Shown in pieces: positions 1-6,029 of a stretch of DNA of 57,934 nucleotides. The stretch is from Clostridia bacterium (GTDB lineage Bacteria; Bacillota; Clostridia; Oscillospirales; QAKW01): the NCBI GenBank assembly GCA_017464525.1, contig JAFTZM010000034.1:81817-139750 (forward strand). The letters run 5' to 3'. Positions within the stretch are counted from its first letter, which is position 1. Each line of letters starts with the position of its first letter. A program made the translations under genes and the position numbers. The notes below the pieces were generated by a model, which had not been told where the DNA came from, made no database searches, and worked only from the letters and a program-made list of their open reading frames with translations.

Positions 1-30
1 GTGATCCCGCTCAATCTTGATACTGGGCAT
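1..30 (-). CDS. Start of a leftward gene cut by the window edge
   Basis: An ATG on the minus strand at position 30 follows a clear ribosome binding site (GAAAGGAGTG, seven bases upstream) and opens ten codons reading MPSIKIERDH before the window ends. Too little is visible to name it. It lies in the same direction as the small coiled-coil gene upstream and is probably the next gene of the element's leftward transcript. Confidence 0.45.
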   Translation of the reverse strand, partial: MPSIKIERDH

Positions 31-65
31 TATGACACTCCTTTCAAAAAATGCTTGATTTTATT

Positions 66-97
66 GAGTGGGCGAGATATAATAACCTTGCCCACTC
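66..97. promoter_or_regulatory. Inverted repeat around a TATAAT box
   Basis: GAGTGGGC (66-73) and GCCCACTC (90-97) form a perfect 8-base inverted repeat with TATAAT (78-83) in the loop. This matches the layout before the integrase (4408-4435), where TGAGCGGG and CCCGCTCA flank a TATAAT. The arms differ from that motif by one base. It may be a repressor-controlled promoter or a stem-loop before the leftward gene at 30; I infer the former from the resemblance. Confidence 0.4.
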
Positions 98-158
98 ATG
101 TGGGTGGATATAGGCTCTTGCGTCACGCTTTGATCGGTGGATGATGCAAGGGCTTTTC

Positions 159-434
159 TTATGCGATGGAAAAGCGGCGGCTTTCGCTGGTCTTGGTGAA
201 CTGCTGGGCAAGATCCGGCATCGCCTTTTTAAAGGCGGTAGTATCAAAGCGACTGCTCTGTACCTTTGTCCATCTGATCTTGAACACATCCACTTGAAGC
301 TCGTCGGTGTTCCGGGTGGTCATTTCCTCTTTGAACTGATCCTTGAGGGTTTCGATCTCGGCGGCGATCTCTTCGGCCATTGCTTCCAGTTCCTTTAACT
401 GGCGGACTTTTGCGGTTAATTCGTTCATGCTCAT
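159..434 (-). CDS. Small coiled-coil phage/ICE protein, function unknown
   Basis: A 91-residue protein. The first half (about residues 4-40) is a charged, heptad-like helix rich in Leu, Glu and Lys, as expected of a coiled coil; the second half is basic with aromatic residues. Small proteins of this build are common in clostridial prophages and conjugative elements, but I do not know a function. The start is ATG at 434 behind AGAAAGGAAAAC; a second in-frame ATG two codons later is possible. It is driven by the promoter at 551-579, which carries the same palindromic operator as the divergent RHH gene. Confidence 0.6.
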   Translation of the reverse strand: MSMNELTAKVRQLKELEAMAEEIAAEIETLKDQFKEEMTTRNTDELQVDVFKIRWTKVQSSRFDTTAFKKAMPDLAQQFTKTSESRRFSIA

Positions 435-550
435 GATGTTTTCCTTTCTCCGCTTTTTTGAGCGGGTGCCGGGATATACCGCCCGGCTCGGTGGTTATGT
501 GTGGCGACAAACCGAAGTCGTGCACATCGGTCTTTCAACCTTGTGAGTAT

Positions 551-579
551 AGTATAACATACTTGCACAAGTATGTAAA
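551..579 (-). promoter_or_regulatory. Leftward promoter with palindromic operator in the spacer
   Basis: On the minus strand TTTACA (574-579) and TATACT (551-556) are separated by exactly 17 bases. The spacer holds most of the palindrome CATACTTG-CA-CAAGTATG (558-575). The same half-sites recur in the divergent promoter at 625-658, so one dimeric repressor, most simply the RHH protein encoded at 688, is likely to control both directions. Confidence 0.65.
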
Positions 580-624
580 GATGGAATGTTGCCTAAAAAA
601 GCATGAGTGTTTTTGTTTATGTTG

Positions 625-658
625 CATACTTGCATAAGTATGTGCATAGTGTTATAAT
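625..658 (+). promoter_or_regulatory. RHH-fic promoter with palindromic operator over the -35
   Basis: TTGCAT (630-635) and TATAAT (653-658) are 17 bases apart. The palindrome CATACTT-GCAT-AAGTATG (625-642) covers the -35 box. A repressor bound here would block polymerase directly. This is the usual autoregulatory arrangement of antitoxin-type RHH proteins, which is inference for this locus. Confidence 0.65.
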
Positions 659-687
659 TATGGTAAACAATAAAAAGGGGTGATATA

Positions 688-882
688 ATGGGAAAGACTT
701 CCGCCGCAGTAAAAAACAAGTGGAACGAAAAGGCGTATGACCGTATCAATCTGACTGTTCCCAAAGGTCAAAAAGAGGTTATTAAAGCACACGCCGATAG
801 CAAGGGCGAGAGTGTAAACGGATTTATAAGCCGCGCAATAGATGAAACTATGAAACGTGACCAGGAGGACGGCACAGAATGA
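688..882 (+). CDS. Arc-like ribbon-helix-helix DNA-binding protein (antitoxin-like)
   Basis: A 64-residue protein whose centre fits the Arc/MetJ ribbon-helix-helix fold: a short polar strand around YDRINLTVPK, then two helices with the turn at KGES and the second helix VNGFISRAIDETM. Such proteins bind DNA as dimers and commonly act as autorepressing antitoxins. The start is ATG at 688 after AAGGGGTGAT. Its stop overlaps the start of the fic-like gene (ATGA), so the two are translationally coupled. The two palindromes upstream (558-575 and 625-642) are the obvious candidate targets. An accessory repressor without toxin partner is the alternative. Confidence 0.75.
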   Translation: MGKTSAAVKNKWNEKAYDRINLTVPKGQKEVIKAHADSKGESVNGFISRAIDETMKRDQEDGTE

Positions 883-1544
883 AACCTTATACAGATAAAT
901 ATCAACTGACCCCGGAGCAGAGCCTATTTCTTGCCAAAAAGAAATGGGATGCAAATGTCTATTGCGGCATGAAGATGGAAAATAGAGCAGTAACCTTTCC
1001 GCAGACACAGACCATCCTAAACGGTGTCAACGTTCCCAACGTTCAACTTGATGATATACAAGCGATCTTAAATATGCGTGATGCCTGGAAGTACCTTATG
1101 GGCACCGTTAATGAGCCAGTAACGCTGGAATATATGTGTAAACTCAATGAGTATATCGCACGAAACGAAGCGTTAGAATGGGGCAAACTTCGCACCGGTA
1201 TGGTAGGGATCTCCGGCACAGACTATGAGCCACCGATCCCGGAGCAGGAGCAGACCAAAAAAGAACTCGATCAGATCTTGAACGCAGACACCACAGCCAC
1301 AGAAAAGGCGCTGAATGCTTTTGCATGGGGTGCAAGGGGTCAATTCTTTTGGGATGGTAATAAGCGCACCAGCCTAACCTTAGCCAATAAGATCCTGCTT
1401 GAAGCCGGGGCAGGGATCCTCACCATTACCGATAAGCACATGGAGCAATTCAATGTTCTGCTGCTGGACTACTACAACACCGGCGAGAAAGAGCGGTTAA
1501 AAGCATTTCTCTATGAGAACGCAATCCAGGGGATCGCAATCTAA
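879..1544 (+). CDS. Fic-family protein with Gln in place of the motif His
   Basis: A 221-residue Fic-domain protein. Fic enzymes transfer AMP or other phosphate-containing groups to target side chains using the motif HxFx(D/E)GN(G/K)R. Here the motif reads QFFWDGNKR at residues 155-163: the phosphate-binding GNKR is kept, but the catalytic His position is Gln155. The N-terminal helices (residues 60-110) match the Fic core. No clear inhibitory (S/T)xxxE(G/N) motif was found. The gene overlaps the RHH gene by four bases and ends before a terminator. Either it is a non-AMPylating Fic variant or an inactive one; I recall clostridial Fic relatives with a similar Gln but could not check. Confidence 0.8.
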   Translation: MKPYTDKYQLTPEQSLFLAKKKWDANVYCGMKMENRAVTFPQTQTILNGVNVPNVQLDDIQAILNMRDAWKYLMGTVNEPVTLEYMCKLNEYIARNEALEWGKLRTGMVGISGTDYEPPIPEQEQTKKELDQILNADTTATEKALNAFAWGARGQFFWDGNKRTSLTLANKILLEAGAGILTITDKHMEQFNVLLLDYYNTGEKERLKAFLYENAIQGIAI

Positions 1545-1559
1545 AACTAATAACAAAAA

Positions 1560-1590
1560 GCAGGGGCAATACGCTCCTGCTTTCGTTTAT
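1560..1590 (+). terminator. Terminator after the RHH-fic pair
   Basis: GCAGGGGC (1560-1567) pairs with GCTCCTGC (1573-1580) over eight base pairs, followed by a T-rich run. A second hairpin with arms ATCCACG/CGTGGAT lies just downstream (about 1591-1628) and also ends in T-rich sequence. Confidence 0.7.
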
Positions 1591-1741
1591 ATCCACGCTA
1601 TGCCGTCAAATTTGGCGCAGACGTGGATTTTATTCTTTTGTGGGAAGTTGGTCGATAAATTAAGCGGGACGGAAATGCGCCCAATTATGTCCCAACCACG
1701 ATATGCAGATGAAAACGGGTGTTTTTTGTTCCCCTTTTGTC

Positions 1742-2143
1742 CTACTTTTGTACCCTCTTTAGCAATAGGCTTCTATGGAGCCTATAGATTTGTGGTTCCG
1801 AATATTCCATAAACTCTGATACTTGTGGCCATGTCTTGCCCATTATGTAATAGAGCCGGAGCAGAGCGCCCTCTGTCGGGGAAAGAAAGAGCAGATCTTT
1901 TTCAATCTGAAGCGTGAGAGCATATAAACAACGTGCTTTTTCCCTATAGATTGAATACAGCTTGTCTTTTTTATCAAGTAAGGTGTCTGTCATGGTAATC
2001 GTGCTATATGAACTGAGTCGGGCTTTCCACGGCCGTGAGGTGTTGGGGGATCGCAGATCTTCATCAGTTTGCCGGATCTCTGCCTTGATTTTATTCAGTT
2101 TAAGCCGCAGAACTCTGCAAGCATTTAAATCGTCCTTTGTCAA
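1742..2143 (-). CDS. Phage sigma-like/ArpU-type regulator
   Basis: A 133-residue protein with an N-terminal helical stretch (residues 1-75) and a C-terminal helix-turn-helix resembling sigma region 4: LSPTEGALLRLYYIMGKTW followed by a second helix near SEPQIYRLHRSLL. This is the layout of DUF1492/ArpU-like phage proteins, which typically end the early operon and are thought to activate late genes. The start is TTG at 2143 with a strong GGAGG seven bases upstream; no ATG fits. It is the last visible gene of the leftward early operon. The function is inferred from fold and position only. Confidence 0.7.
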   Translation of the reverse strand: MTKDDLNACRVLRLKLNKIKAEIRQTDEDLRSPNTSRPWKARLSSYSTITMTDTLLDKKDKLYSIYREKARCLYALTLQIEKDLLFLSPTEGALLRLYYIMGKTWPQVSEFMEYSEPQIYRLHRSLLLKRVQK

Positions 2144-2194
2144 TGCTTTACCTCCAAGTATAGCCGGGGCTTCTCTCGTCAGTTTGATTTACCA

Positions 2195-2485
2195 TCATGT
2201 TGAGCGGGTATCAGATAATTCTCTCGCCGCCTTTTCCATGCCCTTTTTAGCGGCGATCTGCTTGCTGATCCGGGAGCCCATGCGCCGGATAGATCTCTCT
2301 AAATCCTCCGGGTGTTCTGCCAGGTAATAGCCGGTGCCATCGTTGCAGATCGGAGCGCCCTGCTTTCGGGCTGTGGCGATCTCTCGCCGGAGTTCCGCCG
2401 AGTCTTTAATGCCGGTGATATGCAACAGAGCAGAGGTGGTCAATCGGTTTTCTTTCCCGGTGGGGATGAAGTTTAATATATTCAT
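2195..2485 (-). CDS. Phage winged-helix/HTH protein
   Basis: A 96-residue basic protein. Residues 15-60 look like a winged helix: helix TTSALLHITGI, a recognition-like helix SAELRREIATARKQG, then a hairpin around PICNDGTGYYLAEHPEDL. The C-terminal helix is rich in Arg and Lys. Proteins of this shape occur in the early regions of clostridial phages; none has a role I can name. It starts at ATG 2485 with only a weak ribosome site. A TGAGCGGG motif copy lies in its last codons (2201-2208). Confidence 0.6.
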   Translation of the reverse strand: MNILNFIPTGKENRLTTSALLHITGIKDSAELRREIATARKQGAPICNDGTGYYLAEHPEDLERSIRRMGSRISKQIAAKKGMEKAARELSDTRST

Positions 2486-2504
2486 GCGGTTAGACTTACC
2501 CTTT

Positions 2505-2837
2505 CTAATAAAATACTTCGTAAAATCTCAATTCCCGGATCCTCCCGGAAAAGAAATGATTGATATTATAATCGCATCTGCCGTAATCGGTTTTGAAGTG
2601 TTGATCAATTAGATCAAAATACCAATTGGACTCTGCAAGTATACCGTCAATATATGGCATCTCTTTGATAATTCGCTCTATTTGTTTCAGCTTCAAATGT
2701 GGGTGTATTTTTAAAAATACTTTTGTATAGACTTTGAAGTAATAATCAAATACGTCTATAACCTCATTGAGGCTAAAATCATGCGAAGAGCTTTTATTAT
2801 ATGCCAATCTGATATAATGCTCGGTATCACGATCCAT
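2505..2837 (-). CDS. Hypothetical element protein
   Basis: A 110-residue protein I do not recognise. It is rich in aromatic residues and histidine, with no membrane segment or known motif, and looks globular and mostly helical. I chose the ATG at 2837 because GGAAAGGATATAT stands directly before it; a longer in-frame reading to 2909 has no such site. It sits in the leftward early operon between the replisome-organiser-like gene and the HTH gene. Confidence 0.55.
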   Translation of the reverse strand: MDRDTEHYIRLAYNKSSSHDFSLNEVIDVFDYYFKVYTKVFLKIHPHLKLKQIERIIKEMPYIDGILAESNWYFDLIDQHFKTDYGRCDYNINHFFSGRIRELRFYEVFY

Positions 2838-2936
2838 ATATATCCTTTCCGAAAAGAAAGAGTCTGTATACATCTGCATACATTTGCGTGCAAATGCAAG
2901 CAAGTGCAAGCGGATGCTGTCGCAAGACCATTATAA

Positions 2937-2962
2937 GGGGCTGCTGGCGCAGCCAGCGCCCC
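2937..2962. terminator. GC-rich hairpin, possible terminator
   Basis: GGGGC-T-GCTGGC and GCCAGC-GCCCC form a strong hairpin with a three-base loop and one bulged T. It is followed on the plus strand by a long pyrimidine-rich tract (CTTCTCTTCTTTTC). The convergent reading makes its direction uncertain. On the minus strand it lies in the gap between two early genes. Confidence 0.4.
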
Positions 2963-2993
2963 CTTCTCTTCTTTTCTTTTCTCTTTTATGGGT

Positions 2994-3058
2994 TATGGGT
3001 TATGGGTTATGTGTTATCTATGCCTATCCTATAGGTAACCAATAGGTATCCTATAGGT
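2994..3058. repeat. Short tandem and direct repeats next to the replisome-organiser-like gene
   Basis: GGGTTAT occurs several times in tandem (about 2989-3010). TATCCTATAGGT then occurs twice (3025-3036 and 3047-3058), 22 bases apart, with a partial AATAGGT between. Spacing of two helical turns resembles iterons. The same bases read on the minus strand in the +1 frame give a Pro-Ile-Gly-Tyr-type tail, as in the low-complexity C-termini of related phage proteins, so the repeats may be former coding sequence. Confidence 0.5.
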
Positions 3059-3064
3059 GACCTA

Positions 3065-3340
3065 TCAATCATCATTTGCTCTATATCGTATCTCTGCGCC
3101 TTTTTTGCCGCCCTCAACTTTTTTGCGATAAAGCTCATAACTCATATCCATATCTCGTTGTATGCGATTAAATACGGTCATTTCTTTTCGATCCAAATTA
3201 TTCGGCGCAACACCATCGGCAAAATAATCGCTGACGGCATGGATCACCCTCCCTGCACTCTCAACCTCAAGCAAAGAAATCATATTGCAGGCTTCAATGA
3301 AAAAACAAAAATAAGAGGGGCGTTTATCCTTTTTACTCAT
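3065..3340 (-). CDS. DUF6291-like phage replisome-organiser-type protein, short C-terminus
   Basis: A 91-residue protein. The helical core around FCFFIEACNMISLLEVESAG, the middle segment AVSDYFADGV and the end VEGGKKGAEIRYR are typical of DUF6291 phage proteins, which occupy the replication-initiator position in many clostridial phages. Relatives usually carry a long repetitive tail after the GGKKGA segment; here the frame stops ten residues later and a repeat-coding tail is found in the +1 frame downstream. I start at ATG 3340, which follows GGGGGTGAACGGA. It is coupled to the gene upstream. Confidence 0.65.
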   Translation of the reverse strand: MSKKDKRPSYFCFFIEACNMISLLEVESAGRVIHAVSDYFADGVAPNNLDRKEMTVFNRIQRDMDMSYELYRKKVEGGKKGAEIRYRANDD

Positions 3341-3354
3341 TCCGTTCACCCCCC

Positions 3355-3630
3355 TCACAGTCCCAACGCTTGCAACTGCCTGCGGTTCTCGATCAACTGA
3401 TCAATGTCGATATTCCACACTTGATAAGCAATTCGCACGTTCACTTTATTGGGTACGACTTCGGGGATCTCCTGCTCGATCTCCTGCAATCGTGCCGCCT
3501 TTTTAAGCCTGGCAATGGTAGCAGATCCTTTCTTGCCGAAGATCTCCAGCATTTCTTTATTGCCGATATACCCGGTGCCGTAATAGTGACGGATCGCCGC
3601 TTCGGTATTCATTACTTCCGGTCTTTTCAT
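3355..3630 (-). CDS. Phage DNA-binding-like protein
   Basis: A 91-residue protein starting MKRPEVMNTEAAIRHYYG. The N-terminal 50 residues look like a small helix-turn-helix (EMLEIFGKKGSATIARLKKAA), suggesting DNA binding. The C-terminal part is acidic then amphipathic. It lies between the Cro-like gene and the replisome-organiser-like gene, so it belongs to the early replication/control block. I cannot assign a specific role. The start ATG at 3630 follows GCGGAGAAC. Confidence 0.6.
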   Translation of the reverse strand: MKRPEVMNTEAAIRHYYGTGYIGNKEMLEIFGKKGSATIARLKKAARLQEIEQEIPEVVPNKVNVRIAYQVWNIDIDQLIENRRQLQALGL

Positions 3631-3643
3631 TTAAGTTCTCCGC

Positions 3644-3850
3644 TCAATTTTGCTCTGTTTCGGCGATATCTACAACATTTACGCCTAATGCTTTTGCAAT
3701 CTTGCCAATGGTAGCAGGTCGCACAGATCGACCATAGACGGCGTTTTTTACAGTGGCATAGGGTAAGCCGCATTTGCGTACCAAATCTATTAAATTCATA
3801 CAGTTATTAGCCATGCACATCATAAGTTTTGCCCGGTTAGTTTTCATCAT
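3644..3850 (-). CDS. Cro-like XRE-family HTH protein
   Basis: A 68-residue single-domain HTH protein. The turn and recognition helix are visible in LVRKCGLPYATVKNAVYGR, followed by the typical closing helix TIGKIAKALGVNVVDI. It is transcribed away from the larger XRE repressor at 3993, the classic cro/cI arrangement, and heads the leftward early operon. I start at the ATG at 3850 (two ATGs in a row) because AGAGGAG lies six bases upstream; an upstream TTG would place the ribosome site inside the gene. Confidence 0.75.
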   Translation of the reverse strand: MMKTNRAKLMMCMANNCMNLIDLVRKCGLPYATVKNAVYGRSVRPATIGKIAKALGVNVVDIAETEQN

Positions 3851-3864
3851 TTTTTCTCCTCTCA

Positions 3865-3974
3865 AACAGATAAAATGTTATCTATAACAAAATTGTAACA
3901 GATAATTTCAAATCTGTCAATACGAAAAACAGAGCAAAATTTATCTTGATTTTTAATGAGCGGGTTGATATACT
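3865..3974. promoter_or_regulatory. Divergent control region between Cro-like and repressor genes
   Basis: The rightward promoter is TTGATT (3946-3951), 17 bases, TATACT (3969-3974), with a TGAGCGGG motif (3957-3964) inside the spacer. On the leftward side the half-site AACAGATAA occurs at 3865-3873 and 3897-3905, with inverted partners TGTTATCT (3876-3883) and AATCTGT (3911-3917). This looks like a cluster of repressor operators. Which protein binds which motif is not known. Confidence 0.6.
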
Positions 3975-3992
3975 GTAATTGAGGTGAGAAAT

Positions 3993-4361
3993 ATGACATT
4001 TGCGGAAAGAATAAAATCATTAAGACTTGAGCGTGGATTGACCCAAAAAGAGCTTGGAGAGCGTTGCGGTATGGCAGACTCTGCAATCAGAAAATATGAG
4101 TCAGGGAAAGTTGTTCCCGGTTATGAAAGTTTATTTAAGATTGCTAAAGCATTAGGGATTGAAGATTATCGTATTATTTTTGATGATGATGGTGAAATGT
4201 TTTATGAAACAAAGGAAGCAGAAACAAGAGCGCATGAAGAAGATGCAAGGCGTGAGGCTCTATTAAAAACATATTGGGCTCTAAATGAAGTCGGGCGAAA
4301 AGTCGCTCTTGAACGACTCAAAGAATTGACAAAAATACCGGAATATAAAAAAGAAAAATAA
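3993..4361 (+). CDS. XRE-family phage repressor
   Basis: A 122-residue repressor. Residues 1-60 form an XRE HTH (LRLERGLTQKELGERCGM, then the recognition helix SAIRKYESGKVVP). The C-terminal half is helical and acidic and has no peptidase motif, so unlike CI/LexA it probably does not self-cleave. The start is ATG 3993 after GAGGTGAG; a GTG nine bases upstream lies within that ribosome site. It stands between the Cro-like gene and the integrase and most likely maintains the integrated state. Confidence 0.8.
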   Translation: MTFAERIKSLRLERGLTQKELGERCGMADSAIRKYESGKVVPGYESLFKIAKALGIEDYRIIFDDDGEMFYETKEAETRAHEEDARREALLKTYWALNEVGRKVALERLKELTKIPEYKKEK

Positions 4362-4407
4362 AAAGGATCCCCACTCACTGATCAGAGCGCAGATGGATCC
4401 ACAATAT

Positions 4408-4480
4408 TGAGCGGGTATAATGCTGATCCCGCTCATTCGGATAAAAAAGAAACCCTCCCATGCGGCGAACATGAGAGGGG
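4408..4480 (+). promoter_or_regulatory. Integrase promoter/operator and leader hairpin
   Basis: TGAGCGGG (4408-4415) and CCCGCTCA (4428-4435) form an inverted repeat with TATAAT (4416-4421) directly against the first arm. No good -35 box is seen at 17 bases. Downstream, CCCTC-C-CATG (4453-4461) can pair with CATG-A-GAGGG (4470-4479) in a leader hairpin before the integrase. Repression of the integrase through the inverted repeat is a reasonable inference. Confidence 0.5.
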
Positions 4481-4572
4481 GAAGAATTATGCAAGGGGAC
4501 AGACCGGAAAGCCGCCCTTGCAATCTGTATTATATCACTATATGCAGACTTTTTCAAGAGAGGGGGAAGAAT

Positions 4573-5700
4573 ATGCCAATCTATAAGGTTGACGGCGTGA
4601 AAAAGGACGGTCAACAGAAATACCGTGTTCGGATCAACTACACCACCGCCACCGGCGAAAAGAAGCAAATGACCAAAATCGCCTACGGCTCAAACGAAGC
4701 CAAGCGGTTGGAATTGGAACTGCTAAAGGAAAGCCGGAGTGTGGCGATCTCTGCCGGTGCCATGACCTTTCAATCTCTCTATGATGAGTATATAAGACAA
4801 AAACAACATACAGTCCGGGAGTCCACGTTGGAAAAGGAAAAGCATATTATTGCCCGGCATATCCTGCCTTTCTTTAGCAATATGAAGCTGGATAAGATTA
4901 CCCTGCAGGTATTGCAACGTTGGAAACTGGAGATTGAAGAAAAGGGGCTTTCTCTGCCCATGCGCCGGAATATTTATCAGCCCCTCAACTTGATCTTTAA
5001 GTATGCCGTCAATATGGATTATCTGCCGAGAAACCCGCTCACAAAATTAGGACGGTTCCGGGATGCTTATGCAGAAAAGACAGAAATGGACTATTACACC
5101 CCGGAAGAATGGCGGAAGTTTAAGACCGCCGCCAAAGCAGAGGTGGAGACTACGGGCTTTTATGAATGGAATTTCTATGTGTTCTTTCATATCGCCTTTT
5201 ATGCCGGACTCCGAAAGGGAGAGATCCACGCTTTGAAATGGTCGGATATTGATGGCGATACTCTAAAGGTGCGCCGATCTGTAAACCAAAAACTAAAAGG
5301 TGGGGATCGTACCACCCCACCAAAGAATAAGAGTTCTATCCGTGATCTGCAGATACCGCTCCCACTCATGGCCGTTCTGCAGGAGCATAAACGGCGGTAT
5401 GCTGATAATGCCATCGGCTTTAATGATGATTGGTATATCTGTGGCGGTACGGCTCCCCTGCGAGATAGCAGCGTAAGCAATCGTAATATACGATATTCAA
5501 AGGCGGCAGGGGTCAAGACCATCCGGATCCACGACTTTCGGCATAGTCATGCTTCACTCCTGGCCAATGAGGGCATCAATATTCAAGAGATCGCCCGGAG
5601 GTTGGGACATTCCAAAATAGAGATCACCTGGAACACCTACTCACACCTTTACCCGAGAGAAGAAGAAAGAGCCGTAAAGGTTTTGAACGGCATCGAATAA
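4573..5700 (+). CDS. int: Tyrosine site-specific integrase
   Basis: A 375-residue phage/ICE-type tyrosine recombinase that inserts and excises the element. An N-terminal arm-binding domain (about residues 1-60) is followed by a SAM-like core-binding domain (65-160) and the catalytic domain. Catalytic residues are visible: Arg214 (AGLRKGE), His320 and Arg323 (HDFR), His346 (LGHSKIE) and Tyr356 (NTYSHLY). I start at ATG 4573 behind AGAGGGGGAAGA; a reading 51 residues longer has leader-like, non-protein sequence. The gene ends 91 bases before the tRNA-Ala 3' end, the expected position relative to the attachment site. Confidence 0.95.
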   Translation: MPIYKVDGVKKDGQQKYRVRINYTTATGEKKQMTKIAYGSNEAKRLELELLKESRSVAISAGAMTFQSLYDEYIRQKQHTVRESTLEKEKHIIARHILPFFSNMKLDKITLQVLQRWKLEIEEKGLSLPMRRNIYQPLNLIFKYAVNMDYLPRNPLTKLGRFRDAYAEKTEMDYYTPEEWRKFKTAAKAEVETTGFYEWNFYVFFHIAFYAGLRKGEIHALKWSDIDGDTLKVRRSVNQKLKGGDRTTPPKNKSSIRDLQIPLPLMAVLQEHKRRYADNAIGFNDDWYICGGTAPLRDSSVSNRNIRYSKAAGVKTIRIHDFRHSHASLLANEGINIQEIARRLGHSKIEITWNTYSHLYPREEERAVKVLNGIE

Positions 5701-5729
5701 CACCCCGATTTTTCTTTTTTTCTCAAAAA

Positions 5730-5748
5730 GCGTGTACAGGGCGTGTAC
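5730..5748. other. Candidate integrase arm-type binding repeats
   Basis: GCGTGTAC occurs twice in direct orientation (5730-5737 and 5741-5748), eleven bases apart, between the integrase stop and the attachment site. Short direct repeats here are typical arm sites of tyrosine integrases; the assignment is by position only. Confidence 0.4.
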
Positions 5749-5758
5749 GAGAAAACAA

Positions 5759-5786
5759 AAAACGGCTTGAAATCAAGCCGTTTTCT
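5759..5786 (-). terminator. Hairpin terminator at the tRNA-Ala 3' side
   Basis: AACGGCTTGA and TCAAGCCGTT form a near-perfect stem with a short loop, flanked by A-rich and T-rich tracts on either side. It can end both the leftward tRNA transcript and the rightward integrase transcript. Since it lies on the element side of the tRNA end, the element probably supplies it. Confidence 0.65.
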
Positions 5787-5791
5787 TGTTT

Positions 5792-5867
<76 letters not shown>

Positions 5868-5900
5868 ATATTCGGTTGCGTCTTTGTGGAACGCTTAATT

Positions 5901-5929
5901 ATTATAGCAGAGGGATTTTAATTTGTCAA
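5901..5929 (-). promoter_or_regulatory. tRNA-Ala promoter
   Basis: On the minus strand TTGACA (5924-5929) and TATAAT (5901-5906) are both consensus and separated by 17 bases. The -10 box lies about 33 bases before the tRNA 5' end. Confidence 0.8.
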
Positions 5930-5966
5930 TCCCCTTTTTTAATTTTCTTAAATTCTCAAAAATGCG

Positions 5967-6007
5967 TTGCAACTGTTAATAATAAAGTGTATACTTATAA
6001 CATAAGT
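5967..6007 (+). promoter_or_regulatory. Promoter and small palindrome before the deacetylase gene
   Basis: TTGCAA (5967-5972), 17 bases, TATACT (5990-5995). The inverted repeat ACTTAT-AAC-ATAAGT overlaps the -10 box and start point (about 5993-6007) and could be an operator. Confidence 0.65.
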
Positions 6008-6029
6008 TAATCAAGAGGAGTTTACATAG

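Larger units (their letters stand above)
1..5791. mobile_element. Integrase end of a tRNA-Ala-integrated prophage-like element (partial)
   Basis: Everything from the left edge to the tRNA-Ala gene reads as one phage-like element. It has a tyrosine integrase facing the 3' end of the tRNA, a divergent repressor/Cro-like pair, a leftward early operon with a replisome-organiser-like protein and a phage sigma-like protein, and an RHH/Fic pair. Bases here are visibly more AT-rich than the flanking chromosome. Only one end is in view: no second copy of the tRNA 3' sequence occurs to the left, so the other attachment site and any structural genes lie outside. It could be an intact prophage, a satellite or a decayed remnant; the window cannot decide. 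Confidence 0.8.

Noticed and set aside
2989..3058. Tandem ATGGGTT and TATCCTATAGGT units as a CRISPR array
   Set aside because: Units are too short, have no spacer pattern and there are no cas genes; iterons or a repeat-coding tail explain them better.
4420..4572. 51-residue extension of the integrase or an excisionase
   Set aside because: The region holds a promoter-like inverted repeat and a leader hairpin, its translation is not protein-like, and a good ribosome site precedes ATG 4573.
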